A stretch of 23,227 bases of DNA from Methanobacterium sp. (GTDB lineage: Archaea > Methanobacteriota > Methanobacteria > Methanobacteriales > Methanobacteriaceae). Shown in pieces: positions 9,917 to 18,792 of the stretch. The stretch is from NCBI GenBank assembly GCA_012838205.1, contig DUPR01000037.1, positions 1 through 23,227 of the forward strand. The letters are read 5' to 3'. The position numbers were made by a program, and so were the translations under genes. The notes under the pieces are model-generated. The model saw nothing but the letters and a program-made list of their open reading frames with translations, was not told the DNA's origin and searched no databases. How positions within the stretch are numbered: position 1 is the first letter of the stretch; every line of letters starts with the position of its first letter.

Positions 9917-10342
9917 ATGAAAAAAGCAGTAATTGAAACAGATAAAGGAAATATCGAACTCACATTATTCGAAAAAGAAGCACCTAATACTGTTGCTAAC
10001 TTTGAAAAACTGGCTAACAAAGGTTTTTACGATGGATTGACGTTTCATAGAGTTATCCCTGATTTTGTAATTCAGGGCGGATGTCCAAAGGGCAATGGAA
10101 CGGGAGGACCTGGTTACACTATTAAATGTGAAATAAACCCTCATAAACACGGTACCGGAGCACTTTCCATGGCTCATGCTGGAAAGGATACTGGTGGCAG
10201 TCAATTTTTCATCACCCACAGCCCACAACCGCACTTGGATGGTGTTCACACCGTATTTGGCAAAGTCGTTAAAGGAATGGAAGTAGTCAACTCTATTAAA
10301 CCAGGAGACGTGATGAATAAAGTCACAGTCACTGATGAATAA
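9917..10342 (+). CDS. Cyclophilin-type peptidyl-prolyl cis-trans isomerase
   Basis: This is a 141-residue single-domain cytoplasmic cyclophilin that catalyses cis-trans isomerisation of proline peptide bonds during folding. The catalytic motif [15 protein letters not shown] contains the essential arginine. [26 protein letters not shown] and [15 protein letters not shown] complete the active-site groove. The position that is Trp in cyclosporin-sensitive human cyclophilin A is His here (HLDG), as in many prokaryotic members, which predicts weak cyclosporin binding. There is no signal peptide. The start is set by GGTGA at 9905-9909. It converges with the GAF-domain gene. Confidence 0.95.
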   Translation: MKKAVIETDKGNIELTLFEKEAPNTVANFEKLANKGFYDGLTFHRVIPDFVIQGGCPKGNGTGGPGYTIKCEINPHKHGTGALSMAHAGKDTGGSQFFITHSPQPHLDGVHTVFGKVVKGMEVVNSIKPGDVMNKVTVTDE

Positions 10343-10382
10343 AAAAAATAATATTTTTTTACACTTTTTTTTATTTATTCTT

Positions 10383-10402
10383 AAACAGGGAAAGCTGTTT
10401 TT
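10383..10402. terminator. Hairpin terminator between cyclophilin and GAF genes
   Basis: AAACAG at 10383-10388 pairs with CTGTTT at 10395-10400 around a 6-nt loop and is followed by more T. T-runs also precede it at 10355-10372. It lies between convergent genes and can serve the rightward transcript, and the leftward one through the A-rich DNA read on the other strand. Confidence 0.4.
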
Positions 10403-10409
10403 ACTTTAC

Positions 10410-11519
10410 TTAAAGAAGTATTTTTAGTACCAAAGCATAGATTGAAGCTATATTTTCTGCAATTTTTACATGGTCTTGATTATAATCCTCTTCCGGATTT
10501 CCAACTACAATTTGTCCAAGAATTTCATCTTTCCATTTCACCGGAACGGATAAAAACTGGTTAACAGGGGCGTGGCCAGGGGGAAGTCCATGTGCAGCAG
10601 GATGATTGCTTATATCATGGACAAAAAATGATTTGCCAGTGTCTAGGGAGTAACCTAAAAGACCGCCATAACTACCATCATTCAAGACTTTGAAGCGTGC
10701 TTCACCAATTTCTTCATACATTTGACAGGATTCTGTTAAATGAGAGAAAGACACGCCCACACTATCCTTATTTTCAGGATCTATAAATGCTATATAACAA
10801 ATTTCACTTTTTAGGATGTTTTTGGTTTTCTCAAAAAAAAGATCCGAAACTTCTTTAAGATCACTATCCGGGAGCATATCCATTATTTTCAGGGAGAAAA
10901 TATCAATTTCTTCTTCAATAGACATATAATCATCCTCACATTCTCCAATCAGCACACCAAAAACTGATTCAAGGGATAAAATTTCCCCATTTTCCACTTC
11001 AACATACCAAAAATTTCCTTTATGGAAAATTCTTTTCACACAAGCTACATGAAATGGGAAACCAGCAACCAATGCGTACGAACCTAACAAAAGATGATCC
11101 ATTACTTCGTCGGATACTAAAATTTTGTCACCTATCTTCACACGTCGAGGATTTATTTTAATCTTTAACCAGTTATCTGATGCTAAATCCATGTTTTGTT
11201 CAGCGTCTACCTTCATCATTATGGTTGTTGCTTTTTGATTTCCACCAGCCCTTTTGATCTTTTTTTTTAACATTCGAGTAATTAAAGCTTCTACTTCAAT
11301 TTGATCAATATCAGTTTCAAGTAAATGGTTCATGATTCCTTCATCGAATGATTCTTGCAACACTCTACCAGAGTGAATCTCCCGACACTGTGATTGGGTC
11401 CTGGTACTACGCATAGGACACTTCCAACAGTATTTATCATTCAAAATTTTCTTTATATCCTCATACGCGGTTCTACTCTCTTTCTGAAATTTGAATAGGC
11501 GATTTTGAAGCTCTCCCAT
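10410..11519 (-). CDS. Cys-motif plus GAF domain sensor protein
   Basis: This 369-residue protein has three regions. Residues 20-75 hold a metal-binding-like motif, Cys31-x2-Cys34-x10-Cys45-x3-His49 (CWKCPMR...QCREIH). I recall this N-terminal type from other methanobacterial signalling proteins. Residues about 105-200 form a region of unknown fold. Residues about 205-367 form a GAF domain, with the segments [40 protein letters not shown] and [16 protein letters not shown]. No kinase, HATPase or DNA-binding domain is visible, so it may be a stand-alone sensor that talks to a partner protein. The GAF ligand cannot be read from sequence. It is divergent from the CrtC-like gene, sharing a 207-nt promoter region, which suggests, but does not prove, a functional link. 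Confidence 0.8.
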   Translation of the reverse strand: MGELQNRLFKFQKESRTAYEDIKKILNDKYCWKCPMRSTRTQSQCREIHSGRVLQESFDEGIMNHLLETDIDQIEVEALITRMLKKKIKRAGGNQKATTIMMKVDAEQNMDLASDNWLKIKINPRRVKIGDKILVSDEVMDHLLLGSYALVAGFPFHVACVKRIFHKGNFWYVEVENGEILSLESVFGVLIGECEDDYMSIEEEIDIFSLKIMDMLPDSDLKEVSDLFFEKTKNILKSEICYIAFIDPENKDSVGVSFSHLTESCQMYEEIGEARFKVLNDGSYGGLLGYSLDTGKSFFVHDISNHPAAHGLPPGHAPVNQFLSVPVKWKDEILGQIVVGNPEEDYNQDHVKIAENIASIYALVLKILL

Positions 11520-11726
11520 AAAATCACTATTTCACTTGATCATCTAATTTTTTTTTATATGATGTTTTTCATCTTAATTTCCTATCTAAGTATTAAATGA
11601 ATCACAGAATATAACTGAATTGATTTTTATTCGAAATTCTTTAGCATTATTAAAATGTAAAATTAAATAAAATCAGGAAAAATAACCTGTTAACAATCAT
11701 TACAATTATTAATGGGAGACGGTTAA

Positions 11727-13400
11727 ATGGCTAAAAATGCGCTCAATGAATTGGATGAGTTTACCAAAGAAAATATTGCCCTAGCCCTTTGGATGAAAGA
11801 GTTTAAAGCTAATAAAATACCTTCAAATATTAAAAATCGCATCTTAAGCCAAAAAAATAGTCCAGAAGCTTTTGGACAGAGGATGCGCAGCCGTATTCAG
11901 GATCTTCTGGATAATCCTGATTCTTTCACCCCCAGCTATAATAAAAGATATAAAAAGCTTTTAGAACACTGTGATTCACTAACATCAATTCAAGCTTATG
12001 CTTTAAGCCACTTATTAGGCTTGGACAGCAGCCGTGACTATCAAAATATTCCGGAAGAATCGAACATAGAATTTCCCCGAGATTTCGCCCCGCAACTAGG
12101 ATATCAAGTGGGTTGGCACTTTTTTGTGGGGAATTGTCGTGACACCAGAAGAAGAGAATATGGAATTTTAGTTTCATTTTATCGTTACTCCCTCCTCCCA
12201 CCTGAATTGGCCCACAGTTTTGGTTTAACAGATTGGGATAATCAAATATTTGAAATGCAACTAGCTGTATCCAGATCTGGAGACGAACACCTCCAATGCC
12301 GACCATTTGCCATCGCAGGAACCACAGGATTATTAAATTTTTCTAACAACCCTTTTCAATATGTAGCAGGAAATAACCGGATAATGTCTGAAAAAGAAGA
12401 AGAACTCTTCCCTCTTAGAGTACAAGCTTGGGGTGTGAATCAGGGGGGAGAAGAGGATGTGGAAATAGAAGTAGATCTGGGATTCACTTCTAACAAAGAT
12501 TTTCTCCTACAAGGTAATAAAGGATGTCTCCCATGTTGCTGTGGGATGGGAACACTTTATTATTCGGCTACAAATCTTTCTCTTGAGCCAGGCAGCCTGT
12601 TAAAATTGGATGGAGAGGAAATATTACTCACTCAGGGAAAGTTCTGGTTTGACCACCAGTGGGGTAACGGAATAGAACCACTGGGTAACAGCAGGTGCAA
12701 AGTTGTCCGGGCAGCTAATGTCCTAACTAAAACATCCCCTCCCCGGGGATGGGATTGGTTCATGGCCCATTTTGAAGGGGATCGTGAAATGACCTTGTAT
12801 GCGCCCCATACTCATGAGAATAGGGGATATTATCAGTCAACTAGCTCGGAACCACCTGAAAACATGACAATGGCGGTTAAAGGACAGTTTATTGACGCTA
12901 ACTTGGATATTTCGGATATCCATGGTACATTAACCGTTGATAAATGGATTAAAAGTGTTAAATCTTCCCTTCCTGAACATTATTTCGTTACTAACACATG
13001 GTACCCTGATCATTGGGAATTCAAGTTCCAAGACACTGGTCCCGAGGATTTGCGTCACTTTACCATGACTCCAATTGTTGATAGCGGACAAACTGGTTTC
13101 AATGCAAGTGGTGTTCAATACTCAGAAGGAGGGGTTTTTCTTAGAAATCCTGATGGTAAATATCTGGGTAAAGGTTTTGCTGAGTCAGTTTATTATGCTG
13201 ACGCCATTCCAAACCTATTTCACTTAGCAGGCATTCCAGATACTTCCCAAATGCGGAAGTTAATGGAACCACCAAAACCATCAGCTTTGTTGAAATTGAA
13301 AGGATTATTGTATATGGCCTGGCCACCAAACCAGAGAAAACTTAAAAAAACCCTAGAAAAGTGTTTAGAACAAGGATTACCTGCTGATTTCATTCGATAA
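11727..13400 (+). CDS. CrtC/AttH-like lipocalin domain protein
   Basis: This is a 557-residue protein without a signal peptide. Residues 1-105 are an N-terminal helical extension. From about 115 it matches the hydroxyneurosporene synthase (CrtC, carotenoid 1,2-hydratase)/AttH lipocalin-like family: [18 protein letters not shown]...[23 protein letters not shown], the diagnostic FWFDHQWG at 307-313, and [16 protein letters not shown] at 340-355. Two stacked beta-barrel domains are expected. A Cys cluster, Cys267 and Cys270-272 (GCLPCCCG), is unusual. Methanogens do not make the carotenoids hydrated by bacterial CrtC, so the substrate is unknown. The C-terminal 60 residues are an extra basic helical tail. 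It is preceded by GGGAG, and the start is clear. It is divergent from the GAF sensor gene. Confidence 0.8.
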   Translation: MAKNALNELDEFTKENIALALWMKEFKANKIPSNIKNRILSQKNSPEAFGQRMRSRIQDLLDNPDSFTPSYNKRYKKLLEHCDSLTSIQAYALSHLLGLDSSRDYQNIPEESNIEFPRDFAPQLGYQVGWHFFVGNCRDTRRREYGILVSFYRYSLLPPELAHSFGLTDWDNQIFEMQLAVSRSGDEHLQCRPFAIAGTTGLLNFSNNPFQYVAGNNRIMSEKEEELFPLRVQAWGVNQGGEEDVEIEVDLGFTSNKDFLLQGNKGCLPCCCGMGTLYYSATNLSLEPGSLLKLDGEEILLTQGKFWFDHQWGNGIEPLGNSRCKVVRAANVLTKTSPPRGWDWFMAHFEGDREMTLYAPHTHENRGYYQSTSSEPPENMTMAVKGQFIDANLDISDIHGTLTVDKWIKSVKSSLPEHYFVTNTWYPDHWEFKFQDTGPEDLRHFTMTPIVDSGQTGFNASGVQYSEGGVFLRNPDGKYLGKGFAESVYYADAIPNLFHLAGIPDTSQMRKLMEPPKPSALLKLKGLLYMAWPPNQRKLKKTLEKCLEQGLPADFIR

Positions 13401-13421
13401 GAAAAAAATTTTTCTTTTTTT
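13399..13421 (+). terminator. Palindrome and T-run terminator after the CrtC-like gene
   Basis: AAGAAAAA is followed at once by its complement TTTTTCTT (13399-13416) and then a run of T to 13421. The stop codon overlaps the first bases of the palindrome. This is a strong candidate for transcript termination. Confidence 0.5.
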
Positions 13422-13680
13422 CATTCATCAAGAAAACAGAAAGTATTAAGTCAAGATAGTGAGCCTTATTGAAGCACTCCCACTATTTGGGGGATAAATC
13501 ATATGAACAATTAATTTAGGTTTCAGTCCACCTTTTATGATTTAGCTCATATATTGGCAATTCTAATTTACTATAAATTCATCCGGGCACATTATTCTAC
13601 ATAAATTATATTGCCAGTTTCGTTTTGACGATTCTATGATTGGATTCCACTATTTTCAAATGCAAAAAAATGGGAATCAA
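13422..13680. other. Convergent intergenic region, about 260 nt
   Basis: This lies between the CrtC-like gene and the leftward ogg gene. It is AT-rich with no frame of coding character on either strand and no recognisable tRNA or other RNA fold. It is longer than most convergent gaps here. I see nothing assignable in it. Confidence 0.35.
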
Positions 13681-14661
13681 TTATTTACCGCGTAAAGATT
13701 CCAAAAGACCGGATGTCCTAGCGTAATGGAAGAGATAGAGTTGAACATAACCTGCCCAATCACCATAATTTTCCATTCCAAATTCTCTAACTTTTTGCGG
13801 TTTTAAATCATTTTTAGAAAAGTATAAAAATTCTATAATGCGTTTAATCCATACATCTGCTGGAAATGCTTGTTTCATACCAAATCCATAGAGAAGTATG
13901 CAGTCAGCTACTTTTGGGCCCACACCCGGGAGTTCCAATACTGTTTCGAAGGCTTTTTCATATTTCATTTTTGCCAGTTTTTTCAAATTAATGTCAGTTT
14001 GCACCATTTTTGCGGTATTAATAATGTATTTGGCTCTATAACCCACTCCACAAGCTTGTAAATTGTTTTTGAACATGAAATTTCCTGGAATTTCACCTTC
14101 ATATCGTTGTATCTCTTCTAAATCATGTTCTGGCACATTACTAAGTATTTCTGGGGTGGGGAATGTGTGGAAATTACCAGAGCTAAAATGGTATGAATCC
14201 CCCCATTTTTGTTTAATATTTTGAATTGAACGTGTCCATCGTAATATTGAGCAATTAGCTGATGATATTGAGGATATGACACATTCAAAGGGGTTTTTAG
14301 CCTTAAATATCCGTAAGCCACGGCAGTGGTCAACAGTGGGGGAAAGTTTAGGATCTTCACTTAAAAAATCATATAATTTATCTAAATTATCATTAAGACT
14401 GAATATTTCTATTACCTTATTTTTTATAGCTTTTTGAGGGATACTATTAGGAGATTCAGCAATTATTTTCACAGCAATGTCCTGATCTTGGTCTTCATTG
14501 CCAATATTAACTAGACAAGGAGCACCATCAATTATTAAAATTTCTTGGAACTGTGAATTGTCTTTTTTCCATGGGGGCTGGCTTGTTTGACCGCTTTCCA
14601 TGGTAAGGGGCAGATTGAAGGGGCCTTTGATTTTTTTTGAAGAGATGTAGAATTCTATCAT
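13681..14661 (-). CDS. ogg: 8-oxoguanine DNA glycosylase/AP lyase, Ogg1 type
   Basis: This 326-residue bifunctional base-excision repair enzyme removes 8-oxoguanine and nicks the DNA. Residues about 1-120 correspond to the OGG N-terminal domain. Residues about 125-320 form the helix-hairpin-helix-GPD fold. The hairpin [15 protein letters not shown] (243-257) contains the Schiff-base lysine Lys250, and the catalytic aspartate is Asp269 in [16 protein letters not shown] (204-213) matches the conserved CG.GYRA.Y region of Ogg1. The arrangement K-V-A-D-C is the same as in human OGG1 (Lys249, Asp268), so both glycosylase and lyase activity are expected. The ABC transporter pair lies 121 nt upstream on the same strand, and no functional connection is apparent. 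Confidence 0.92.
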   Translation of the reverse strand: MIEFYISSKKIKGPFNLPLTMESGQTSQPPWKKDNSQFQEILIIDGAPCLVNIGNEDQDQDIAVKIIAESPNSIPQKAIKNKVIEIFSLNDNLDKLYDFLSEDPKLSPTVDHCRGLRIFKAKNPFECVISSISSANCSILRWTRSIQNIKQKWGDSYHFSSGNFHTFPTPEILSNVPEHDLEEIQRYEGEIPGNFMFKNNLQACGVGYRAKYIINTAKMVQTDINLKKLAKMKYEKAFETVLELPGVGPKVADCILLYGFGMKQAFPADVWIKRIIEFLYFSKNDLKPQKVREFGMENYGDWAGYVQLYLFHYARTSGLLESLRGK

Positions 14662-14782
14662 AATTATTTAAGATATATGCAATTCGCAGTGTTACTATGG
14701 TGTGAACTTATTGGAAATATATTTTTTTTGTACCAATAAAATCTTAGATTTCAAAAAAAGGAAAGAAAAAAAATGAAGTGAA

Positions 14783-15469
14783 TTAACTTTCAATAACTCC
14801 ATCACGTATTTTCATCACTTTAGTGTCTTTAGTGGTCTCTAAGTCATGAGTAACCATAATTACTGTTGTGCCTTGTTCATTAACCTCATGTAAAATGTTT
14901 ATAATATTTTTTGTAGCTTTACTGTCGAGATTTCCAGTTGGTTCGTCTGCTAAAATGAATTTAGGATTGTTAACCAGGGCTCGGGCAATGGCCACTCGTT
15001 GTCTTTCTCCACCGGAAAGTTTAGCAGGAAGGTAGTTCATTCGGGGTGTGAGGCCCACAATATCCACACATTCTTCAGCTCTTTGAATTCTGGAAGATTT
15101 ATCCAGATTTTTGTTAGTTAAGTTTCTCATAGGGAATTCCACATTATCAATTACGGATAAAGCAGGCAATAGGTTGAATGTTTGAAATATGAATCCTATA
15201 TCTTCTGCACGCATTTTGGTTAGTTCTTTATCCTTCATAGAAGAAATTTCCTTACTTCCAATGTAGAGTTCACCGCTGGTGGGGGTGTCCAGCCCTCCAA
15301 TCATGTTGAGGAGGGTTGATTTTCCTGAACCAGATGGACCCATTATGGACACAAATTCACCCTTATCTACCCTTATATTCAATCCTCGAAGCGCGTGAAC
15401 TTCAGTACTATCCAATTTATAAGTTTTCCAAAGTTCTTTTCCTTTGACTAATTCTTCCATAGTAATCAC
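14783..15469 (-). CDS. ABC transporter ATP-binding protein, MacB/LolD type
   Basis: This 228-residue nucleotide-binding subunit has all the required motifs: Walker [10 protein letters not shown] (44-52), Q-loop Gln96 in [10 protein letters not shown], the signature LSGGERQR (151-158), Walker B FILADEP (171-177), D-loop NLDS and H-loop His208 (MVTHDLE). The sequence [23 protein letters not shown] is typical of the MacB/LolD/FtsE group, which power FtsX-like permeases rather than importers with classical binding proteins. The permease gene lies immediately upstream with a 15-nt gap, so the two form one operon and one complex (a dimer of each subunit expected). The substrate is unknown. An ATG three codons in is an alternative start. 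Confidence 0.93.
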   Translation of the reverse strand: MITMEELVKGKELWKTYKLDSTEVHALRGLNIRVDKGEFVSIMGPSGSGKSTLLNMIGGLDTPTSGELYIGSKEISSMKDKELTKMRAEDIGFIFQTFNLLPALSVIDNVEFPMRNLTNKNLDKSSRIQRAEECVDIVGLTPRMNYLPAKLSGGERQRVAIARALVNNPKFILADEPTGNLDSKATKNIINILHEVNEQGTTVIMVTHDLETTKDTKVMKIRDGVIES

Positions 15470-15484
15470 ATCATCTTCATGCCA

Positions 15485-16624
15485 TTATTCATATCTCAAA
15501 GCATTTATGGGGCTGATACGAGTTGCTATATATGCAGGTAATAATCCACTGAATGTTCCAATGATAAACACTATCACCAAGACTTGGATGATGATTGGGG
15601 TGGGAATGTAGAAACTGAGGAAATTCACATCTCTTGCACCCATTAATAGTCCCAGCATATTGTAAGTGGGGGGCATGAGGATGATTCCAATAATTCCACC
15701 AATTAAACTCAAAATTAGTGATTCATAGATTATTAAAGCTAGAATTGATCGTTTTCTTGTTCCAATTGCCCGCATAGTTCCTATCTCTTTGGTTTTTTCC
15801 TTAACAGACATCATCATAACGATCATTATGATGATCACAGAAATCCCGAATATAAAGACACTAATCATATTAAAAAATATCCTTATCTGGCTCAAATTAT
15901 CATCTAATGTTTTTTGGGTGTCATTCTGGGAATAAATTGAGTAACTTGGATACGCATTCTGTAAATCTATCTCAGCCACATCTATAGATTCTTTTGGCAC
16001 GATTATAACCGTCGATATTAGGCCTGGCATTTCCGTGACAGATTGTGCGTGGGATAATTGCATTATAACAGAATTGTCTATAGTAAGAGGCCAACCAGTG
16101 CCCATCGGTTTCATAATCCCGATAACCTTATATTTGTTGTTTGACACGGTTATTGTACTACCTACAGTGGCATTGAAGTTTTCAGCTACTTGCGCTCCTA
16201 TTATAACTGAGTTTTTACTTTCACCTACCAAAGAAGCTTTACCCTTCACTGTCACGTTTTCTATAAATGTTTCCTCCCTTCCAGGAGATAATCCAACGAT
16301 CATGGTGTAACGGGAGAAATTATCAGTTTGTACAGGCATGAAAAGTGCTTTGGTACTTTTATCAGGGTTTACTTCGCTACGGTTCATTACTTCGTTTCCC
16401 AAGTTTTCGCTAATAATGCTTCCATGGGGTGGGAAACCTGTCCCATTTTTTTCGAAGTATAATTTTCCATGAACTGTTCCCAAGTCCCCTTCAAGGCCAG
16501 ATTCCATTTCGTATAAAACCAAGTTAACTGTGCCTATTAGCAGAACACACACCATAACTCCAACGATACACATGGCGGCCCGCCCTTTCTTAGCTTTAAT
16601 ATCTTTTAAAGCTATATCTATCAT
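15485..16624 (-). CDS. ABC transporter permease, FtsX/MacB type
   Basis: This 379-residue permease has the topology of the MacB family: one N-terminal transmembrane helix (about residues 15-38), a large extracytoplasmic domain (about 40-245, MacB-PCD-like, with VGLSPGREE and a VGSTITVSNNKYKVIGIM beta-hairpin), and three C-terminal helices (about 250-275, 300-325 and 340-365). The cytoplasmic coupling segment VKEKTKEIGTMRAIGTRKRSI and the closing ISPINALRYE are classic FtsX/MacB signatures. It precedes its ATPase by 15 nt. Such systems work by mechanotransmission and export lipoproteins, peptides or small molecules in bacteria. In archaea the cargo is unknown. No periplasmic adaptor gene is adjacent, as expected in an organism without an outer membrane. 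Confidence 0.92.
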   Translation of the reverse strand: MIDIALKDIKAKKGRAAMCIVGVMVCVLLIGTVNLVLYEMESGLEGDLGTVHGKLYFEKNGTGFPPHGSIISENLGNEVMNRSEVNPDKSTKALFMPVQTDNFSRYTMIVGLSPGREETFIENVTVKGKASLVGESKNSVIIGAQVAENFNATVGSTITVSNNKYKVIGIMKPMGTGWPLTIDNSVIMQLSHAQSVTEMPGLISTVIIVPKESIDVAEIDLQNAYPSYSIYSQNDTQKTLDDNLSQIRIFFNMISVFIFGISVIIIMIVMMMSVKEKTKEIGTMRAIGTRKRSILALIIYESLILSLIGGIIGIILMPPTYNMLGLLMGARDVNFLSFYIPTPIIIQVLVIVFIIGTFSGLLPAYIATRISPINALRYE

Positions 16625-16901
16625 TGTAATTCCCTGTAATATTTTTTTGATTTAAATAATTATTCTAGTTGAAACCATATGTAATCAAGGTATTTAATAT
16701 TAATGCATAAATATCATAATAATAGTGGTGATGAGACCGAAAATTCTCAACAATCTCTAATCCTGATGATCTATTTGATATTGCAATTATTCTCATACTC
16801 TGAACACGTTCCTGACAAGAATAGGCTAATATTGTTAAAAACCAAAAATCGATCTATAACTTATTAAAGAAAATTAAAGTATACAAAATTAGACATTATA
16901 T
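16625..16901. other. Divergent promoter region between ABC permease and SulP genes, 277 nt
   Basis: This AT-rich DNA should contain promoters for both flanking genes. TATA-like sequences near 16850-16857 and 16893-16901 are candidates for the rightward gene. A GTGATGA followed by CTGATGA and CTGA (16728-16803) resembles C/D-box motifs, but the spacers are too long. I see no convincing RNA or coding gene. Confidence 0.35.
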
Positions 16902-18599
16902 TTGGGGGGGTTCTGGATTAATGAATTTTCTTCACGAATAAAAGGAGTTCTATTCAGAGGCATATTACCCATTGAAAAGTCTAGATTGTGGCCTGAAATT
17001 ATTGCCGGAATTGTAATGGCTGCAATATTCATCCCGGAGGTAATGGGTTATGCAAAGATCGCGGGAATGCCAATAATATCGGGAATATACACTATTTTAA
17101 TTCCAATGGCTGTTTTTGCAATTTTCTGTTCCTCCCGACATCTTATTATAGGTGCAGACTCGGCCACTGCAGCTATAATGTTTGGGGTGCTGGTCACAGT
17201 AGCGGATCCAGGAAGCCCATCATATCTTTCAATGGCATATTTGATTGCAATTTTATGTGGTGTTTTTTTAATCATAGCCAGAGTTTTTAAATTGGGATTC
17301 ATAGGAGATTTCCTCTCTCGAACTGCACTAGTGGGCTTCCTAACTGGGGTTGGCATACAAATAGCTATTGGCCAATTAGGAGGAATGTTCGGTTTAACCA
17401 CCAGTGGAATAGACACCATCCCTAAAATCATATCATTTGTATCTCATTTATCCCAAACTAGCATCGCTACTTTAATTGTTTCCATAATAGTGCTTGGTTC
17501 TATTCTCATATCACGCCGAATTAATGTAAAAATTCCTGGAGCACTTATTGCGGTGGTGGGAACTATTACTGCCAGTTTTCTTTTTGATTTTTCCAAGTTC
17601 GGTGTTTCAGTGGTGGGTGCAGTTCCTAGTGGTTTTCCCAGCATAATCATGCCCACACTATCTCCTTTAGATTCATATGCATTTTTCACAGCGGTAGGTG
17701 CTTGTTTAATTGTGATATTGGCTCAAAGCGCTGCAACATCTCGGGCTTATAGTATCAAGTGTTCAGATGAGTTAGATGAGAATCAAGACATATTGGGGTT
17801 AGGATTATCTAATTTAGCGGCTGGTTTAACTGGTAGTTTTGTGGTAAATGGTAGTCCCACAAAGACTCAGATTGCAGTGTACTCTGGAGCACGTAGCCAA
17901 CTAGCTACCCTGGTAACTGCAGCTATTGTGTTGCTAGTGGTTATGTTTTTAACCAAACCCCTTTCCCTTTTACCCACCGCAACCCTTGCAAGCATAGTAT
18001 TTTTAATAGGTTTGGAAATGGTAGATATAACTGGATTAAAAGATATTTATCGTGAAGTGCCATCTGAATTCGTCTTAGCGCTCATAACACTCTTCACAGT
18101 TGTTATATTAGGCGTGTTATGGGGTATTGTAGTGTCTATAATTATTTCTCTCTTACTACATCTTAGTCACTCCTACCAACCCAATAACAGTATATTAATA
18201 CGTAATAAGAAGGGAGAATGGCAGTTTGTTCCAATAACTTTTGGGAGATATACTCATAAAGGTTTAATCGTGTATCGATTCAACAGGGATCTCTACTATG
18301 CCAATGCTGAAAAACTAATGAACGAAGTAATTAACTTAGTGGAAACCTCAGAATATCCGGTGGAATGGCTAGTATTGGATTCCGGAGGATTTACTAGCAT
18401 TGATTACACATCAATACAGATGTTAAAGGAATTAAAAAATCGATTGGATGATATGGATGTATTGTTAGTCATGACCACAGTTTTTCCTAGTTTAAAAGCT
18501 CAATTTGAACGTTCTGGATTTATACATGTACTTGGTGAGGAAAATTTGTATAAAGGAGTTAATGATGCTATTAAATCATTTGAAAATAAGAAAAAATAA
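16902..18599 (+). CDS. SulP family anion transporter with STAS domain
   Basis: This 565-residue SLC26/SulP secondary transporter has a hydrophobic membrane domain (about 25-425) and a cytoplasmic STAS domain (about 450-560). Recognisable segments are IIAGIVMAAIFIPEVMGYAKIAGMP near residues 32-56, the central ALIAVVGTITASF, the NGSPTKTQIAVYSGARSQLA motif before the last helices, and the STAS core LVLDSGGFTSIDYTSIQML. Family substrates include sulfate, bicarbonate and other anions, and the cargo here cannot be read from sequence. The start is uncertain. The only standard codon giving a plausible N-terminus is TTG at 16902, which overlaps a seven-G run that would itself be a good ribosome-binding site for an ATT at 16917. 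An ATG at 16921 is out of frame. Confidence 0.9.
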   Translation: MGGFWINEFSSRIKGVLFRGILPIEKSRLWPEIIAGIVMAAIFIPEVMGYAKIAGMPIISGIYTILIPMAVFAIFCSSRHLIIGADSATAAIMFGVLVTVADPGSPSYLSMAYLIAILCGVFLIIARVFKLGFIGDFLSRTALVGFLTGVGIQIAIGQLGGMFGLTTSGIDTIPKIISFVSHLSQTSIATLIVSIIVLGSILISRRINVKIPGALIAVVGTITASFLFDFSKFGVSVVGAVPSGFPSIIMPTLSPLDSYAFFTAVGACLIVILAQSAATSRAYSIKCSDELDENQDILGLGLSNLAAGLTGSFVVNGSPTKTQIAVYSGARSQLATLVTAAIVLLVVMFLTKPLSLLPTATLASIVFLIGLEMVDITGLKDIYREVPSEFVLALITLFTVVILGVLWGIVVSIIISLLLHLSHSYQPNNSILIRNKKGEWQFVPITFGRYTHKGLIVYRFNRDLYYANAEKLMNEVINLVETSEYPVEWLVLDSGGFTSIDYTSIQMLKELKNRLDDMDVLLVMTTVFPSLKAQFERSGFIHVLGEENLYKGVNDAIKSFENKKK

Positions 18600-18792
18600 T
18601 TCTATATTTATCCTAATTGGTTGGAAGATAACCATTTACAAATTAAATTCACTGAATAAGCTGTTGCTCAAAAAAAAGAAGGTAATATAAATACTGGCAA
18701 GGTTTGACATTGACAGTATATTTCGTTTTATTTCTTGTGACGGGTAAAGTTTCATCCAGATTAAAATGAGGTTTGATTCTATTATAATTGAA

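Noticed and set aside
16731..16760. Nine-codon open frame MRPKILNNL after GGTG, a possible leader peptide.
   Set aside because: Such short frames occur by chance, and nothing downstream resembles an attenuator.
16728..16803. Possible C/D-box small RNA (GTGATGA, CTGATGA, CTGA in order).
   Set aside because: Guide spacers would be about 28 and 30 nt, whereas archaeal C/D RNAs use about 12. The inner D' and C' boxes would overlap, and no closing stem is seen.
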